Shown piece by piece: positions 51,808 to 61,261 of a stretch of DNA of 64,000 bases. The first letter of the stretch is position 1. Each line of letters starts with the position of its first letter. Location: NCBI GenBank assembly GCA_028284605.1, contig JANQRL010000032.1, positions 102,058-166,057 of the forward strand. The letters are read 5' to 3'. Source of the DNA: Paracoccaceae bacterium. Its GTDB lineage: Bacteria > Pseudomonadota > Alphaproteobacteria > Rhodobacterales > Rhodobacteraceae. Made by a program: the position numbers and the translations under genes. A model generated the notes under the pieces. That model saw only the letters and a list, made by a program, of their open reading frames with translations. It did not search any database and was not told the DNA's origin.

Positions 51808-53245
51808 CCTGCCCGTGGTGCTGGCTGCGGAGGGCAGCCACGGCCCGGTGGTCCACGCGCTCAACCGCGCGGCCCGGCTGAGCGGCATCCAGACCGGCGC
51901 GCGGGTGGTGGATATGCGGGCGATCTGCCCGGACCTTCAGGTGAACTATGCCGATATCGAGGGGGACCGGCGGTTTCTCGACTGGCTCCGCCTCTGGGCC
52001 CGGCGCTGGTGCCCGTGGAGCGTGAGCGATGGCGATGACGGGCTGATCCTCGACACGACCGGGTCGGACCATCTCTTCGGCGGCGAGGCGGCGATGCTGC
52101 GGGATATGGAGGCGCGGTTTTCCGGCCTGGGCCTCACAGCGCAACTGGCCGCCGCACCGACCTGGGGCGCGGCCTGGGGGCTGGCGCGGTTCGGGCCGGT
52201 GCGCGCGATCTGCCCCGAGGCGGCCCTGGCCGAGCGGCTTGGCCCGCTGCCGGTGAAGGCCCTGCGCCTGCCCCAAGACACCCTGCTCCTGCTCAACCGT
52301 CTGGGGCTGAAGCGGATCGCCGATCTCGCCGCGATCCCGCGCCCGGCGCTGATCCGGCGGTTTCGGGAGATGGAGCCCGAATGCAACCCGCTCCTGCGGC
52401 TCGACCAGGCCATGGGGCGGCTCGCCGAACCGGTCTCCAGCGAGGAGGAGGAGGCGCCGTTCCGTGCGATCTGTCGCCTCAGCGAGCCGATCCAGGACCC
52501 GACGCCCCATGTGCCGGAACTTTGCGACGCGCTCTGCGACCGGCTCGAAGCCGCCGGCAAGGGCTGCCGCAAACTGCGCCTGACGATCTATCACAGCGAT
52601 GGCGAGGTCAGCGCGGTGACCGTCGCCACCTCGCGCCCGAGCCGGGAGGGGGCGCATCTGTTGCGCCTCTTCGAGGGCAAGCTGGAGCGGATCAATCCGG
52701 GCTACGGGTTCGACCTGATCCTGCTTGAGGCGCTGGCGGTGGAGGACCTCGACGAGACGCAGAACCGGCTCGACGGGCAGCCTGACGACGCGCTGCATCT
52801 GGCGCGCCTGATCGACCGGCTGAGCGCGCGGTTCGGGGCACGGGTCGTCACCCGGCCCGCCCCGCGCGAGAGCCACCTGCCCGAACGCGCCCAGGACTGG
52901 GTCAGCGCCATGGCCGGGCCGCCCGGCGATCTGGCCGATCCCCCGACCCTCGACCGCCCGGTCCGCCTGATCGCCCCGCCGGAGGAGATCCGGGTGCTCT
53001 ATGCGGTGCCCGAAGGCCCGCCGGCGCAATTCGTCTGGCGCCGGCAGACGCTGCTGATCACCCGCTATGCGGGGCCGGAGCGGATCGCGCCGGAATGGTG
53101 GCAGGACCGACCGGGAACGCGGCTGCGCGACTATTTCAAGGTCGAGGACCATCAGGGCCGGCGGTTCTGGATCTACCGCGAGGGGCTCGCCGATGACGGA
53201 CGGGGCGGGGCGCCGCGCTGGTTCCTGCACGGGATGTTCCTATGA
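51710..53245 (+). CDS. imuB: ImuB, inactive Y-family DNA polymerase of the mutasome
   Basis: A 511-residue Y-family polymerase homologue. RRIVSIFLPHLAMERW is the usual start; the palm/finger/little-finger layout is present but the DxD/DE catalytic acidic pair of DinB is not, as in other ImuB proteins that act as a hub binding the beta clamp, ImuA and DnaE2. The C-terminal motif FWIYREGL and PRWFLHGMFL is conserved. The imuA overlap is 98 nt. A decayed copy of its 3' end follows. Confidence 0.92.
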   Translation: MTERRIVSIFLPHLAMERWARVMERTGAAPPDDLPVVLAAEGSHGPVVHALNRAARLSGIQTGARVVDMRAICPDLQVNYADIEGDRRFLDWLRLWARRWCPWSVSDGDDGLILDTTGSDHLFGGEAAMLRDMEARFSGLGLTAQLAAAPTWGAAWGLARFGPVRAICPEAALAERLGPLPVKALRLPQDTLLLLNRLGLKRIADLAAIPRPALIRRFREMEPECNPLLRLDQAMGRLAEPVSSEEEEAPFRAICRLSEPIQDPTPHVPELCDALCDRLEAAGKGCRKLRLTIYHSDGEVSAVTVATSRPSREGAHLLRLFEGKLERINPGYGFDLILLEALAVEDLDETQNRLDGQPDDALHLARLIDRLSARFGARVVTRPAPRESHLPERAQDWVSAMAGPPGDLADPPTLDRPVRLIAPPEEIRVLYAVPEGPPAQFVWRRQTLLITRYAGPERIAPEWWQDRPGTRLRDYFKVEDHQGRRFWIYREGLADDGRGGAPRWFLHGMFL

Positions 53246-53271
53246 GGCGCGGGATGTCTTCCGGGCGGGGC

Positions 53272-53314
53272 CGGTTTCTTGGAAGAAACCGACAAATCTC
53301 TTGCAAGAGATTTG
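53272..53314. repeat. Palindrome pair, copy a
   Basis: 53272-53291 has arms CGGTTTCTT and AAGAAACCG around GG; 53293-53314 has arms CAAATCTCTT and AAGAGATTTG around GC (perfect 22 bp). One base between them. Lies 26 nt after the imuB stop codon. Confidence 0.85.
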
Positions 53315-53492
53315 CGGCACCCGCGCCACGGAATGATCGCCGGAGCGATTTCAGGATCGGCGATCATCAAGGCCCGCGGCTCTGGTTCTGTCGCGAGGGG
53401 GGCCAAGATGATGGTCCGGCTGGGGACCCGTTCCGGCTTCGCATGGGATATGCGCCCGATGGGCCGTGCGCTTTGTATCGGTCCGAGCGGGG

Positions 53493-53536
53493 CCGGTGTC
53501 TTGGAAGAAACCGGCAAATCTCTTGCAAGAGATTTG
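53493..53536. repeat. Palindrome pair, copy b
   Basis: 53493-53514 matches copy a with one mismatched pair (CCGGTGTCTT / AAGAAACCGG) and abuts 53515-53536, identical to the second palindrome of copy a. Offset 222 bp from copy a, with similar flanks on both sides. Lies 9 nt upstream of the proposed dnaE2 start. Confidence 0.85.
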
Positions 53537-53545
53537 GGGGCGCCC

Positions 53546-56500
53546 GTGCCGCAGAATGATCACCAGCATCCCCGCCGGCATCTGGAGGCGGAGGGTCTCA
53601 CCAAGAACCCCCGCGCCGAGTATGTCGAACTGGGCGTCACGAGCTGCTTTTCCTTCCTCCATGGCGCCTCCGACGCCGTGGACCTCGCCGCCACCGCCTG
53701 GGAGCAGGGCTATGACGCGCTCGGCATCGCCGACCGCAACACGATGGCCGGTGTCGTGCGGCTCCATGCCGAGGCGAAGAAGGCCCATATCCGCCCGGTC
53801 ATCGGCTGCCGGGTGGAGCTCATGACCGGCGAGGCGTTCCTGGCCTATCCGAAGGACCGCGCCGCCTATGGACGGCTCTGCGCGCTGCTCTCCAGGGGCC
53901 GGATGCAGACACAGGAGGGCGAATGGCAGGAGAAGGGGGCGTGCGAGATCACGCTCCGCGATCTCGCCGCCCATGCGGAAGGCGTGCAGCTCATCGCCCT
54001 GCCCGGCGAGGACCTGAGCACCTTCGAGGCTGCCCTGCCCCGCCTCGCCCGCGCCCTGCCGAGCTTGCGCCATATCGCGGCAAGCTATCTCTATCGCGGC
54101 GACGACCGGGCGCGGATCAACCGGCTCGACCGGCTGGCCCGCGCCCAGGGTCTCTCGATCCTCGCCACCAACGATGTGCAGTACCACGCCCCGGACCGGC
54201 GCCCGCTTCAGGACGTGATGACCTGCATCCGGGAGAAGACCACCATCGCGAAGGCCGGCTTCCTGCTCCACGCCAATGCCGAGCGGCACCTCAAATCGCC
54301 GGCCGAGATGATCCGGCTCTTCGCCGACTGGCCCCATGCGATCCGCGCCACGCGGGAGGTGGCCGATGCCTGCCGGTTCTGCCTCACCGAACTCAGCTAT
54401 GAGTACCCGGAGGAAACCGTACCCAAGGGCCAGGACGCCGACGCCTATCTGGCAGAGCTGACCTGGGAAGGCGCGGCGGAGCGTTATCCGCAGGGCGTGC
54501 CGGAGAAGGTGCGCCAGACCGTCGAGAAGGAACTGGCGCTCATCGCCAAGCTCGACATCGCGCGCTACTTCCTGACCATCCGCTACATCGTCACTTATGC
54601 CCGCAGCATCGACATCCTCTGCCAGGGCCGCGGCTCGGCGGCCAATTCGGCGGTCTGCTACTGCCTCAAGATCACCTCCGTCGATCCGGACCAGAACGAC
54701 GTCCTCTTTGAGCGCTTCATCTCCGAGGAACGCCGGGAGCCCCCCGATATCGACGTCGATTTCGAGCATGAGCGGCGCGAGGAGGTGATCCAGCATATCT
54801 ACGAGAAATACGGCCGCGACCGCGCCGGGCTCTGCGCCACGGTGATCCATTACCGCCCGCGGATGGCAATCCGGGAGGTGGGCAAGGTGATGGGGCTTTC
54901 CGAGGACATCACCTCGGCGCTTGCCAAGACGATCTGGGGCAGTTTCGGGCGCGAGATCGGGGCGAAGGAGGCGGAAGAAGCCGGGCTCGACCTCACCGAC
55001 CCGCTCCTTTCCCGCGCGATCAGGCTGGCCGATCAGATGATCGGGATGCCGCGCCATCTGGGCCAGCATGTCGGCGGCTTCATCCTGACCCAGCAGAAGC
55101 TCACCGAGACGGTGCCGATCGGCAACGGCGCCATGCCCGACCGGACCTTCATCGAATGGGACAAGGACGACATCGACGAACTGGGCATCTTCAAGGTCGA
55201 TGTGCTGGGCCTCGGCATGCTGACCTGCATCCGCAAAGCCTTTGACCTGCTGGAGAACCACTACGGTCGCACGCTGACCCTCGCCACGGTCAAGCAGGGT
55301 GATAAGGGCGTCTACGACATGCTCTGCCGGGGTGAGTCCCTTGGCGTGTTCCAGGTCGAGAGCCGGGCGCAGATGAACATGCTGCCGCGGCTGAAACCCC
55401 GCTGCTTCTACGATCTGGTGATCCAGGTCGCCATCGTCCGCCCCGGGCCGATCCAGGGCGACATGGTGCATCCCTATCTCCGCCGCCGGGCCGGGATAGA
55501 GCCGGAAGACTACCCTTCGCCGTCCCCTGAGTTCGGGCCCCCCGATGAACTGCAACAGATCCTCGGCCGCACCTGCGGCGTGCCGATCTTTCAGGAACAG
55601 GCGATGAAGATCGCTATGGTCGCCGCCGAGTTCTCGCCGGAAGAGGCCAACCAGCTCCGCCGCGCCATGGCCACGTTCCGCGCCAAGGGCATGGTCAGCG
55701 ACCACAAGGAGAAGATGGTGGGCCGCATGGTCCGGCGCGGCTACGATCCGGATTTTGCCGCCCGTTGCTTCAGCCAGATCGAGGGGTTCGGCGAATACGG
55801 TTTCCCGGAGAGCCACGCCGCCAGTTTCGCCCATCTGGTCTATGTGTCGAGCTGGCTGAAACACCATTACCCGGACGTGTTCTGCGCCGCGCTCCTGAAT
55901 TCCCAGCCCATGGGATTTTATGCCCCCGCCCAGATCGTCCGCGACGCGCGAGAGAACGGCGTGGAAGTCCGGGCGCCGGATGTGAACTTCTCCGACTGGG
56001 ACAATCTGCTGGAGCCCATCGCGCCGGGAAAATTCGCCGTGCGGCTGGGTCTGCGTCAGGTGGACGGGATGCGCGAGGAGGCGGCGCAGCGTCTGATGGC
56101 GGCCCGGGATCGGCCTTACGCGGACCTCGAAGACCTCAAGACCCGGGCCCGGCTCGATGCGGGCAGCCTGCGCCGGCTCGCGGCGGCGGATGCGTTCCGC
56201 TCCCTGACGCTCGACCGGCGCGCGGCGCTCTGGGATGCCGCGGCGCTCAAGGACGCGCCGAACCTGCCGCTCTTTACCGCCTCCGAAACCCGCGACGAAG
56301 GTGCCGAGACCCGTGTCCGCCTGCCGGAGATGCCGAAATGCGAACAGGTGGTGGCGGATTATCAGACCATCCGGCTGTCGCTGAAGGCGCACCCGATCTC
56401 GTTCCTGCGCGCGAGCCTGCGCCGCCAGGGCTATATCTCCACCGAGACGCTGGTACGGACCAACAATGGCGAGCAGGTGTCCTTCGCCGGGATCGTCCTT

Positions 56501-56848
56501 GTCCGCCAGCGCCCGGGCAGCGCCAAAGGCGTCTGCTTCATCACGCTCGAAGATGAAAAGGGCGTGGCCAATCTGGTGGTCTGGCCCAAGGTGATGGAAG
56601 CCTATCGCAAGGTCATCATGCGCTCGCGGCTCATCGCGGTTCATGGCCGGGTCCAGCGCGACGCCGATATCATCCATATCGTCGCCGAGCGGCTGGAGGA
56701 CCGGACCGACGCCCTCGACCGGCTGTCCGAGGACAGGATGCGCACCCCCATCGCCCATGCCGACGAGGTCGTCCGCGCGATCCCCGACACCCATCGCGGG
56801 CATCCGCGAAACGTGCGGATCATCCCGAAATCGCGGGATTTTCACTGA
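53546..56848 (+). CDS. dnaE2: Error-prone DNA polymerase III alpha subunit DnaE2 (ImuC)
   Basis: About 1100 residues. PHP domain with GVTSCFSFLHGASDAVDLA and IADRNTMAG near the N-terminus; polymerase catalytic aspartates in PDIDVDFE (D401 and D403 from the chosen start); C-terminal OB-fold GVCFITLEDEKGVANLVVW. The DnaE2 type lacks the long C-terminal clamp-binding tail of DnaE1. No ATG lies close to the conserved start; GTG at 53546 gives 26 residues before YVELGVTSCF. The frame is open back to 53279 but that part is repeat sequence. Carries out mutagenic lesion bypass with ImuA/ImuB. Confidence 0.93.
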   Translation: MPQNDHQHPRRHLEAEGLTKNPRAEYVELGVTSCFSFLHGASDAVDLAATAWEQGYDALGIADRNTMAGVVRLHAEAKKAHIRPVIGCRVELMTGEAFLAYPKDRAAYGRLCALLSRGRMQTQEGEWQEKGACEITLRDLAAHAEGVQLIALPGEDLSTFEAALPRLARALPSLRHIAASYLYRGDDRARINRLDRLARAQGLSILATNDVQYHAPDRRPLQDVMTCIREKTTIAKAGFLLHANAERHLKSPAEMIRLFADWPHAIRATREVADACRFCLTELSYEYPEETVPKGQDADAYLAELTWEGAAERYPQGVPEKVRQTVEKELALIAKLDIARYFLTIRYIVTYARSIDILCQGRGSAANSAVCYCLKITSVDPDQNDVLFERFISEERREPPDIDVDFEHERREEVIQHIYEKYGRDRAGLCATVIHYRPRMAIREVGKVMGLSEDITSALAKTIWGSFGREIGAKEAEEAGLDLTDPLLSRAIRLADQMIGMPRHLGQHVGGFILTQQKLTETVPIGNGAMPDRTFIEWDKDDIDELGIFKVDVLGLGMLTCIRKAFDLLENHYGRTLTLATVKQGDKGVYDMLCRGESLGVFQVESRAQMNMLPRLKPRCFYDLVIQVAIVRPGPIQGDMVHPYLRRRAGIEPEDYPSPSPEFGPPDELQQILGRTCGVPIFQEQAMKIAMVAAEFSPEEANQLRRAMATFRAKGMVSDHKEKMVGRMVRRGYDPDFAARCFSQIEGFGEYGFPESHAASFAHLVYVSSWLKHHYPDVFCAALLNSQPMGFYAPAQIVRDARENGVEVRAPDVNFSDWDNLLEPIAPGKFAVRLGLRQVDGMREEAAQRLMAARDRPYADLEDLKTRARLDAGSLRRLAAADAFRSLTLDRRAALWDAAALKDAPNLPLFTASETRDEGAETRVRLPEMPKCEQVVADYQTIRLSLKAHPISFLRASLRRQGYISTETLVRTNNGEQVSFAGIVLVRQRPGSAKGVCFITLEDEKGVANLVVWPKVMEAYRKVIMRSRLIAVHGRVQRDADIIHIVAERLEDRTDALDRLSEDRMRTPIAHADEVVRAIPDTHRGHPRNVRIIPKSRDFH

Positions 56849-56926
56849 CACGCCCGGACGACATCGGACCGGCCGAGGCCCGATTGATGCTGTTGCCTTC
56901 TCCCGCAAGGGCTTAACCTGCGCCGG

Positions 56927-58057
56927 ATGACGGACCAGACCCGCCCCGATATCGACATCTCGGCGACCGAGCCGGAGGTCGTGGTGACCTTGCGCGGGCC
57001 GGTGACCCTGCATCAGGCGACCGCGCTCGACGCCGATCTCGGCGCCCTGCCCGCCGACCGGGCGGTGCGCGTCGATCTCTCTGGCGTCACCCGGTTCGAC
57101 ACCGCTGCGGCCTGGGTTCTGACGACGCACCAGACACGTCTCGACGCCGCGGGCCAGAGGCTGGAGATCACCGGGGCCGGGACGGGTCCCGCGAGCCTTC
57201 TGCGGACCGTCTCAGACGCGGTGCCGGACCCCACCGAGGAACCGCCGGACCGGTTCAACCTGATGGACGATCTTGCCGAACTGGGCGAGGCCGTGGCCGG
57301 CGGGCTCCGCTTCCTCGGCGCCCTCATCGGCTATTTCGGCCTCTTCCTCGCCCGGCTCGGACGGGCGATCATCCGGCCCCGGGAGTTCAGCCTCACCTCG
57401 CTCGCCCATCATTGCGAGGAGGTGGGCTTTCGCGCCGTGCCAATCGTGAGCGTCATGGCCTTCCTCATCGGTGTTGTGCTGGCCTTTCAGGGCGCCACGC
57501 AGCTTCGCCAGTTCGGCGCCGAGGTCTTCGTCGTCGACCTGATCGCGATCTCGATCCTGCGCGAGTTGGGCATCCTCTTGACCTCGATCATCGTCGCCGG
57601 GCGCACCGCCTCCTCCTTCACCGCCGCCATCGGCTCAATGAAGATGCGGGAGGAGATCGACGCGATGAAGAGCCTCGGCCTCGACCCGGCCATGTTGCTC
57701 TTCGTGCCGCGCATCCTGGCCCTTGTGATCACCCTGCCGATCCTCGGCATGATCGCGAACCTGATGGGCCTGACCGGCGGTCTGCTGATGGCCTGGATCG
57801 AGCTTGGGATTTCCCCGGCGATGTTCAGCACCCGGCTGCTCGACGGGACCGATATCAGCCACGCGCTGGTCGGTATGGTGAAGGCGCCGGTCTTTGCGCT
57901 GATCATCGGCGTCGTGGGCTGTTATTCGGGGATGCAGGTGAAGAGCAACGCGGAATCGCTCGGCAGGATGACCTCGGCGGCAGTGGTCACCGCGATCTTC
58001 GCTGTCATTCTGGCGGACGCGCTCTTCTCCGTCTTCTTCGCGCAGATCGGGGTCTGA
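56927..58057 (+). CDS. mlaE: MlaE-family ABC permease with N-terminal STAS domain
   Basis: A 376-residue fusion. Residues 1-90 are a STAS domain (VVVTLRGPVTLHQATALDAD, VRVDLSGVTRFDTAAAWVL), the MlaB-like part, and about 120-376 the MlaE permease with PIVSVMAFLIGVVLAFQGA, FTAAIGSMKMREEIDAM and five to six membrane helices. In E. coli MlaB is separate; here it is fused. Inner-membrane part of the system that moves phospholipids between membranes and keeps outer-membrane asymmetry. Confidence 0.92.
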   Translation: MTDQTRPDIDISATEPEVVVTLRGPVTLHQATALDADLGALPADRAVRVDLSGVTRFDTAAAWVLTTHQTRLDAAGQRLEITGAGTGPASLLRTVSDAVPDPTEEPPDRFNLMDDLAELGEAVAGGLRFLGALIGYFGLFLARLGRAIIRPREFSLTSLAHHCEEVGFRAVPIVSVMAFLIGVVLAFQGATQLRQFGAEVFVVDLIAISILRELGILLTSIIVAGRTASSFTAAIGSMKMREEIDAMKSLGLDPAMLLFVPRILALVITLPILGMIANLMGLTGGLLMAWIELGISPAMFSTRLLDGTDISHALVGMVKAPVFALIIGVVGCYSGMQVKSNAESLGRMTSAAVVTAIFAVILADALFSVFFAQIGV

Positions 58058-58059
58058 CC

Positions 58060-58851
58060 ATGGCGGCCCCCGAAACCGTCATCTCGATCCGGGGCCTGCG
58101 GAACCAGTTCGGCACCCAGGTCGTCCATGACGGGCTCGACCTCGACATCTACCGCGGTGAAATCCTCGGCGTCGTGGGCGGTTCCGGCACCGGCAAATCG
58201 GTGCTCCTACGCACCATCGCCGGGCTGAACCGGCCTCGGGAGGGGAGTGTCACGGTCCTCGGCGAGGACGTGCTGACGCCACCGGGCCCGGAGGATACCG
58301 GGGCACTCTGGGGCGTGATGTTCCAGGACGGTGCGCTCTTCTCCTCGCTCACCGTGCGCGAGAATGTCGAGGTGCCGATGCGCACCGTGGACGGGCTCGA
58401 CCCGGATCTGCGCCGGGCGCTGGCGGACCTAAAAATCTCCATGGTCGGCCTGCCTTATCTCGCCGGGGACAAGTATCCGTCCGAACTCTCAGGCGGCATG
58501 CGCAAGCGCGCCGGCCTCGCCCGCGCCCTTGCCCTCGATCCCCAGATCGTATTCTTAGACGAACCGACCGCCGGGCTCGATCCGATCGGCGCGGCGGAGT
58601 TCGACACGCTGATCCGCGATCTCAGCAGGGCCCTGGGCCTGACGGTGTTCCTCGTCACCCACGACCTCGACACGCTGCACGCGGTCTGCGACCGGATCGC
58701 CGTTCTGGCGGAGAAGAAGGTGCTGGTGACCGGCACGATGGACGAGATGCTGAAGGTCGATCACCCTTGGGTGCACGAATACTTCAACGGGCCGCGGGCC
58801 CGGGCGGCGCTGGCCACCAAGGCGGCCCAGACCGGGCCGGACGGGGCCTGA
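58060..58851 (+). CDS. mlaF: MlaF-family ABC ATPase
   Basis: A 263-residue ATPase. Walker A VGGSGTGKSVLLRT, Q-loop VMFQDGALFSSL, signature LSGGMRKRAGLARA, Walker B IVFLDEPTAGLDP, H-loop THDLD. The GGMRKR form of the signature is typical of MlaF/Ttg2A. The ATG at 58060 is 2 nt after the mlaE stop; longer upstream frames overlap mlaE. Couples ATP hydrolysis to lipid transport. Confidence 0.95.
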   Translation: MAAPETVISIRGLRNQFGTQVVHDGLDLDIYRGEILGVVGGSGTGKSVLLRTIAGLNRPREGSVTVLGEDVLTPPGPEDTGALWGVMFQDGALFSSLTVRENVEVPMRTVDGLDPDLRRALADLKISMVGLPYLAGDKYPSELSGGMRKRAGLARALALDPQIVFLDEPTAGLDPIGAAEFDTLIRDLSRALGLTVFLVTHDLDTLHAVCDRIAVLAEKKVLVTGTMDEMLKVDHPWVHEYFNGPRARAALATKAAQTGPDGA

Positions 58852-58857
58852 GCGGCG

Positions 58858-60597
58858 ATGGAGACCCGCGCCAAATTCGTCCTGATCGGGGCCTTCACGC
58901 TGCTGGGCTTCCTGGGCATCCTGGGCTTCTTCCTGTGGTTCGCCCGCGTGGAGCTGGACCAGCAATTTGCCTATTACGACATCCGGTTCAGTTCGGTCGC
59001 GGGCCTGAGCGAGGCATCGGACGTGCGCTTCGCCGGGCTGCCGGTCGGTCAGGTGGTCGATGTGCGGCTCGCACCCGACCGCGACGGGACGATCCTCGTG
59101 CGGGTCGAGGTGGATGCCGAGACCCCGGTGCGCACGACCAGCATCGCGACCATCGAATCCCTCGGCGTGACCGGCGTCTCCTACGTCGCCATCGGCCCCG
59201 GCATCCCCTCCACCGATCTGCTGGAGCCCACGCCGGACCTGCCTACGCCCGAGATCGTCGCCGGCCGGTCGGCGCTGCAATCCCTGACCGAGGGCGCGCC
59301 GGAGCTGATCGAGGAAACCCTCTCGGTCGTCGAGGATCTGGGCGAGATCTTCAACGAAGAGAACCAGGCCCGGATCGAGGGCATTCTGGTCAATGTGGAG
59401 CAAGCGTCGGAGAGCCTCGCCGCCACGCTCGATGACTTCTCCGAGATGTCCGGGCCGGTCACCTCCTTCGCCGACGCGCTCGGCAATTTCGCCCTGGTCC
59501 TCGAAGGGCTGACCGACGATCTCGAAGCCGTGCTGCGGACCGCCGACGAAACCCTCGCCGCCATCGGGGAACTGACGGATGACGCGGAACTGGCGCTGAC
59601 CACCGGAACCGAGGCGTTGACCGTGGCGCGGGACACGATTGCGGCGGCGGAGGGCTATATCTCCGGCGATCTGACCGCGACGACCGAGGAGCTGCGCACA
59701 ACCCTGACCGAACTCCGCGCCGAAATCGCCGCGCTCGGCACCCGCACCGGCGAGGTGCTCGACACGTTCGACGGCACCGGGGTGGCGGCAACGGCACGGC
59801 TCGACGAGGCGGAGGCGACCCTGGCCGCAATCGACACGCTGCTGGCGGAGATCGGCGAGACCGTGGGGACGGTCGATGCCGCCGCGGCCCGGTTCGACAG
59901 ATTGCTTGAGACCGAAGGCGGGCCGCTCCTGTCCGAGACCCGGACCGCAATCGCCGAGGCGACCACCGCGATCCGCACCATCGGGGCCGCTGCGGAGACC
60001 GACCTGCCCGCTATCGTCGCCGATATCCGTGCCGCGACCGAAACCGCCAATCGGGTGATCGCCGAGGTGGCCGAAGACCTCTCCGGTGCCAGCGGCCGGA
60101 TCGAGGGGCTCACAATCACCACCGAAACGACGCTGACCCAGGTCACCGAGACCTTTGCCAATGCCAACACCACGCTCACCGCGATCAACGACGCGCTGGA
60201 AACCGGCGACCGGGCGCTCGACGCGGCCGAACGTGCCTTTGCCGGGGCCGACCGGGTCATCAACGAGGATATCGATGGGATCGTGACAGGGCTTGAGGAA
60301 AGCCTCGGCACGCTCAACAGCGCCATCGCCCAAATCTCCGACGATCTGCCCCGGATCACCGCCGATCTCAGTGCCGCCAGCGAGAGCGCCGAGGAAGCCT
60401 TTGACGGTCTGCAAGCGGTGATCGCCACCGCCACACCGGGCGTTGCGGACTTCACCCGCAACGGGTTGCCGCTCTATACGAGGCTCGCCGACGAGGCCCA
60501 GGGGCTGATCCGCAGCCTCGACCGCCTGACCCGGCAGATCGAACGCGATCCGGCGCGGTTCTTCCTCGACCGCGACGCGCCGGAATTCCAAAGGTGA
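58858..60597 (+). CDS. mlaD: MlaD-family (MCE domain) protein with long C-terminal extension
   Basis: A 579-residue protein. One N-terminal membrane anchor (FVLIGAFTLLGFLGILGFFL), an MCE domain at about residues 35-120 (DIRFSSVAGLSEASDVRFAG, VTGVSYVAIG), then about 440 residues that are rich in Ala, Thr, Glu and Asp in a heptad-like pattern, probably a long helical or coiled region in the periplasm. E. coli MlaD is under 190 residues, so this is a tunnel- or needle-like variant, as in PqiB/YebT or mycobacterial Mce proteins (inference). 6 nt after mlaF. Confidence 0.9.
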   Translation: METRAKFVLIGAFTLLGFLGILGFFLWFARVELDQQFAYYDIRFSSVAGLSEASDVRFAGLPVGQVVDVRLAPDRDGTILVRVEVDAETPVRTTSIATIESLGVTGVSYVAIGPGIPSTDLLEPTPDLPTPEIVAGRSALQSLTEGAPELIEETLSVVEDLGEIFNEENQARIEGILVNVEQASESLAATLDDFSEMSGPVTSFADALGNFALVLEGLTDDLEAVLRTADETLAAIGELTDDAELALTTGTEALTVARDTIAAAEGYISGDLTATTEELRTTLTELRAEIAALGTRTGEVLDTFDGTGVAATARLDEAEATLAAIDTLLAEIGETVGTVDAAAARFDRLLETEGGPLLSETRTAIAEATTAIRTIGAAAETDLPAIVADIRAATETANRVIAEVAEDLSGASGRIEGLTITTETTLTQVTETFANANTTLTAINDALETGDRALDAAERAFAGADRVINEDIDGIVTGLEESLGTLNSAIAQISDDLPRITADLSAASESAEEAFDGLQAVIATATPGVADFTRNGLPLYTRLADEAQGLIRSLDRLTRQIERDPARFFLDRDAPEFQR

Positions 60598-60604
60598 GAC
60601 GCCC

Positions 60605-61252
60605 ATGACCCTCGCGCCCACGATCAGAGCCTGTATCGCCGCCCTCGCCCTTCCCCTGCTCGCCGCCTGCGGCGCCCTCGGGGCATTGGGCGAGGCGACG
60701 GCCCCGGTCAGCGTCTACGACCTGCGCGCGCCGGCAAACGCCCCGGTGGCCCAGGGCAGCCCCCTTGCCCGTGACGTGATCGTGGAACGGCCGACGACGA
60801 GCGGTGTGCTGGAGACCAACCGGATCATGATCCGGCCCGACCCGCTTCAGGCGCAATACCTGCCGGATGTGCGCTGGGGCGACGATGTGACCGTCATGCT
60901 CCAGACCCTGATGATGCGCACATTGGAGAATACCGGGGGCCTGCGCTATGTCGGCCGCCGGCCCCTCGGCGGCAGCGGGGATTTCGCCATCGTGACGGAA
61001 CTGGTGGATTTCCATGCCGAACTGACCGGTCTGGGCGAGACCGCCCAGGTCACCGCGCGGATGACCTCCCGCATCGTGCGCGAGCGGGATGCCAGCATCG
61101 TTGCCAGCCGCACCTTCACCGCCACAGCCGCCGCCGCCTCCACCGCGACGCCGGTGATCGTGGAGGCGTTCGACCGCGCCACCGGCCAGCTCCTGATCGA
61201 CTTCGCCGACTGGACGATGGGCACGCTCGGCCGCCGTCTCGGGCCCGCCTGA
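60605..61252 (+). CDS. ABC-type transport auxiliary lipoprotein (PqiC-like)
   Basis: A 215-residue lipoprotein with signal peptide and lipobox LPLLAACGALG (Cys21). The mature domain (VSVYDLRAPANAP, VIVERPTTSGVLETNRI, LQAQYLPDVRWGDDVTVML) matches the ABC-type auxiliary lipoprotein family related to PqiC/YmbA, which links MCE transporters to the outer membrane. 7 nt after mlaD, so it is part of the mla operon. Confidence 0.9.
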   Translation: MTLAPTIRACIAALALPLLAACGALGALGEATAPVSVYDLRAPANAPVAQGSPLARDVIVERPTTSGVLETNRIMIRPDPLQAQYLPDVRWGDDVTVMLQTLMMRTLENTGGLRYVGRRPLGGSGDFAIVTELVDFHAELTGLGETAQVTARMTSRIVRERDASIVASRTFTATAAAASTATPVIVEAFDRATGQLLIDFADWTMGTLGRRLGPA

Positions 61253-61261
61253 GGCGCGGCG

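Larger units (their letters stand above)
53242..53559 (+). pseudogene. Decayed duplicate of the imuB 3' end with two palindrome pairs
   Basis: The frame from 53242 (ATG overlapping the imuB stop) to 53559 encodes FRIGDHQGPRLWFCREG..., which aligns with ImuB FKVEDHQGRRFWIYREG... The DNA at 53324-53465 is a degenerate copy of about 53085-53245, with small deletions, followed by a second copy of the same palindrome pair. A further short fragment after the second pair (GCCGCAGAATG) is like the start of the same segment. It is not likely to encode a functional protein. Confidence 0.7.

Noticed and set aside
53351..57130. Very long open frame (1259 codons) on the minus strand opposite dnaE2
   Set aside because: It mirrors dnaE2 and part of mlaE, has no domain, and is His/Arg/Gly/Asp-rich as expected from antisense of GC-biased codons.
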